NCBI GenBank assembly: GCA_013397795.1
Contig: VZTJ01005231.1
Location: forward strand, 330,256-394,255
Origin: Orthonyx spaldingii
Lineage: Eukaryota; Chordata; Aves; Passeriformes; Orthonychidae
Length of the DNA stretch: 64,000 nt
Direction: 5' to 3'
The translations under genes were made by a program, and so were the position numbers. The notes under the pieces are model-generated. The model worked only from the letters and a program-made list of their open reading frames with translations, did no database searches and had not been told where the DNA came from. Below, piece after piece: positions 61,816-64,000 of the stretch (the first letter of the stretch is position 1; each line of letters starts with the position of its first letter).

Positions 61816-64000
61816 CACCCCAGTGAAGGAAGGGTCTGTAGGCAAGCAGGAGACAGCATCTCACAGTCAGTCCCAATTCTGAGCAGCTCAAAACAGCAGC
61901 TTAAAATTTTCCCTTGTAAACTCAGGCTGTTTTTCACTGTAATGTGAAAGTTTGCTATTTGATGCACCTGAAACATACCTACTCCCCCATTTTATCCATT
62001 TCCCAGCAGCTACATCCCTCATGTCTACTGTTTTCATAATTATTTTCTCACTTCCTTTCAAATTGCCCCTTCATTCAGCAAGTGGTGTCCCCCCCGTACA
62101 GAACTATTCCTCTTCTCTAGCCTATTCAACTAAGCAAGCTTCATAAAGTTCAGTTCAGACCTTTCTAAACTTCAGAAGTATCTTTATATATTCCTGCTTT
62201 ACACTTGTTACATCCTCATATTAGTACCCACTTTTGAAAACAAGTAACAAGATCTCCTGGTACTCCATGCAAAGCAAAGTATCCCAGCTGGATGAGCACA
62301 TTCTCGATCCAGTGCTAAGCCTTCCCAGAATGAGGTGGTTCCTGAATCACCCACAATCAAAATCTGCTGATGGTAAGTTTACAGAGCCCCTATCACCTTT
62401 CCTTTTGGAGAAGCAAGGCAGGCCCTGGCAAACAACTGTCTGAAAGTGACTGTGCGCTAAAGACTCCAGAATCTTTGAGTTTCTAGTTTCAACTTTCTCT
62501 GTATTTACAGATGAGCTGACCACTGCCTGACAAAAGGGCAAGACTGGAAACCTAGAATTCAGATACTTTTCTTCTTCTCTTCAAATTCCAGAGTATAGAT
62601 AAACGGATTCATTTCAGCTTCGCACTTGGCACAAATTGCTTTCTACACTGTGTCAAACTGTTAAGTAAGAGTGAACTGTTGAAAACAAAAAAATCTTGTT
62701 CAGCGTTTCTTCTCTGCCTACAGAGGATGAGCAGGAGCAGTATAGCAAAGGTTGCTGCCCACAGGCTCTGCTACTCAGGCAAGAGCATGAAATCAAAGGT
62801 GTCATTCAATGGGGCTGGGGCTACCTGTGGCATAAACAGGCTGTAAATCTGACTATATGTTTGAATAATGTCAAGAACTATCACAATAAAAACTATGTAT
62901 AAGCAAGGACATGAAATGGACGTTAAATAACTTGAATTATAATTAACCACAACCAACCGTCCAATAATCATAACTCACAAATGCCCATTAATGTCTAATA
63001 AACTTCCACATTTTTGCCATATGGAATGACTCACTTCATTGCACTTTTCCCAAAATTAAGAGGATCAACAGCAGCACACAACTTCAGCCTCTGGAAGAAA
63101 GCTTTGGCAGTGCTGATTAAACAGAAAGATATGACTTGTAGCTCAAGGCTACCTGAGAGCAGGAAAACACAGAAGACTAAGGGAATATTCTGGGAAAGTA
63201 TGGCTGCATGCCTACCCTGTTCTCATACTGCTCCCTGGAGAACTGCTGCTGGTCACTGTTGGAAGGCAAGCAAGGTGGGTATTCAGACACTTTTATGCCA
63301 GGACTCTGCAGCAGAGGAACCACCACTCAAATGCTTATAGAGCATATTTGAATTATAGAGCACAGTGACATCCAAACTTCCAGTACTAGTGCAAGGTGAA
63401 GAAAGGGGAACTGAGGCACAGAGCAATTTTGCAGGTTCTCCAAAACACCACAGGAGTTCTGAAGGCACCTCTTGAGCCACAGTTCTGAGTTTAGAGCATG
63501 GTCAAAATTCTTCTAACACGTGAATACAATCAACAATTCCATATCCAGAAGAGGTCCTGAGAGACATGATTCTGTAACCTTCTCATTTGTCAGAAATCAT
63601 ACTAAAACTTTGACCCTTCAAGCTAAATTTAGGTGGATTCAACGTAGATGCCAGACCAGAGAAAACATTTCCACCCAACTGTAAGCAAAACCAGGTGAGA
63701 TGCTTTTGAATGTGAATAAAACATGGTAAAAATAGTTACTTATTGTCTTGAAAACATTCTGTAAATTAATATATCTATATAAAATAAATGCAAGATTACA
63801 CAATTTATTTGCATTTGTATGTGTTTTATACTTCGCTTCTGCAACAATATTATACACAAGTTTATAAAGTCATTTCTGCCACGGATTGGTTTTGAGAAAA
63901 AAATCCCAAATATTTTACAATCTTCTTTCATTACTCTGTTTTCTTACAGAACAATTCAACCTATAGCCTCTCTTTTCCCAAATAATAATTCTGCCTTTGA
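61816..64000. other. Unique DNA, no gene recognised
   Basis: About 2.2 kb with only short open frames (at most 108 codons, at 63014-63340) that show no domain. A donor-like GATGGTAAGTT near 62370 has no matching acceptor or recognised exon. The end of the window is AT-rich and interrupted by no repeat I recognise. Confidence 0.55.

Noticed and set aside
62234..62443. Open frame with donor-like GGTAAGTTT near 62370
   Set aside because: No plausible splice acceptor with a polypyrimidine tract and no recognisable peptide; a donor match alone is common by chance.
1..64000. LTR retrovirus or DNA-transposon copies
   Set aside because: I found no paired long terminal repeats, primer-binding sites, retroviral protein motifs or long terminal inverted repeats; a library search could still reveal very old remnants.

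Overview
The window is gene-poor, AT-rich vertebrate nuclear DNA, most likely from a bird. The evidence is at least seven fragments of CR1, the non-LTR retrotransposon that dominates sauropsid and above all avian genomes. Two carry recognisable CR1 reverse-transcriptase-ORF protein, and five keep the characteristic 3' end with its ATTCTATG-type terminal motif. Bird-style low-complexity A/C-rich and T/G-rich tracts are scattered throughout. There are no bacterial-style operons, and most stop-to-stop reading frames are of lengths expected by chance. A crocodilian or turtle cannot be strictly excluded from CR1 alone, but the low interspersed-repeat load favours a bird.

Layout: 1-8.6 kb is unique AT-rich DNA with one pyrimidine-rich 187-codon open frame that ends at AATAAA plus an A-rich tract (3.3-4.0 kb). 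A minus-strand CR1 tail lies at 8.66-9.04 kb. From 9 to 18 kb the DNA is unique, with a canonical G-quadruplex motif (11.62 kb), a cluster of homeodomain-type TAAT cores (13.16 kb) and a short three-copy degenerate repeat (14.03 kb). A 24-base assembly gap sits at 18007-18030 beside an A run. From 18 to 27 kb the only distinctive element is a 38-bp tandem duplication (25.12 kb). CR1 tails follow at 27.5 kb (-) and 37.25 kb (+). Between them is a 19-base exact direct repeat, 1.2 kb apart. A longer minus-strand CR1 at 43.5-44.2 kb keeps a 140-codon open piece of the CR1 ORF. At 48.7-49.7 kb a CR1 tail lies upstream of a separate CR1 reverse-transcriptase segment on the same strand. From 50 to 61 kb the DNA is unique, with G-rich and A-rich tracts at 50.3 kb and two short open frames worth a homology check (51.7 and 56.5 kb). 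A last minus-strand CR1 tail is at 61.6 kb, followed by unique sequence to the end.

I recognise no host protein-coding exon, tRNA, rRNA, known small RNA, CRISPR array or LTR retrovirus. The window could be a gene desert or the inside of a large intron; the sequence alone does not say which. Candidate regulatory or conserved blocks are given as low-confidence inferences only. I found no convincing previously undescribed system.
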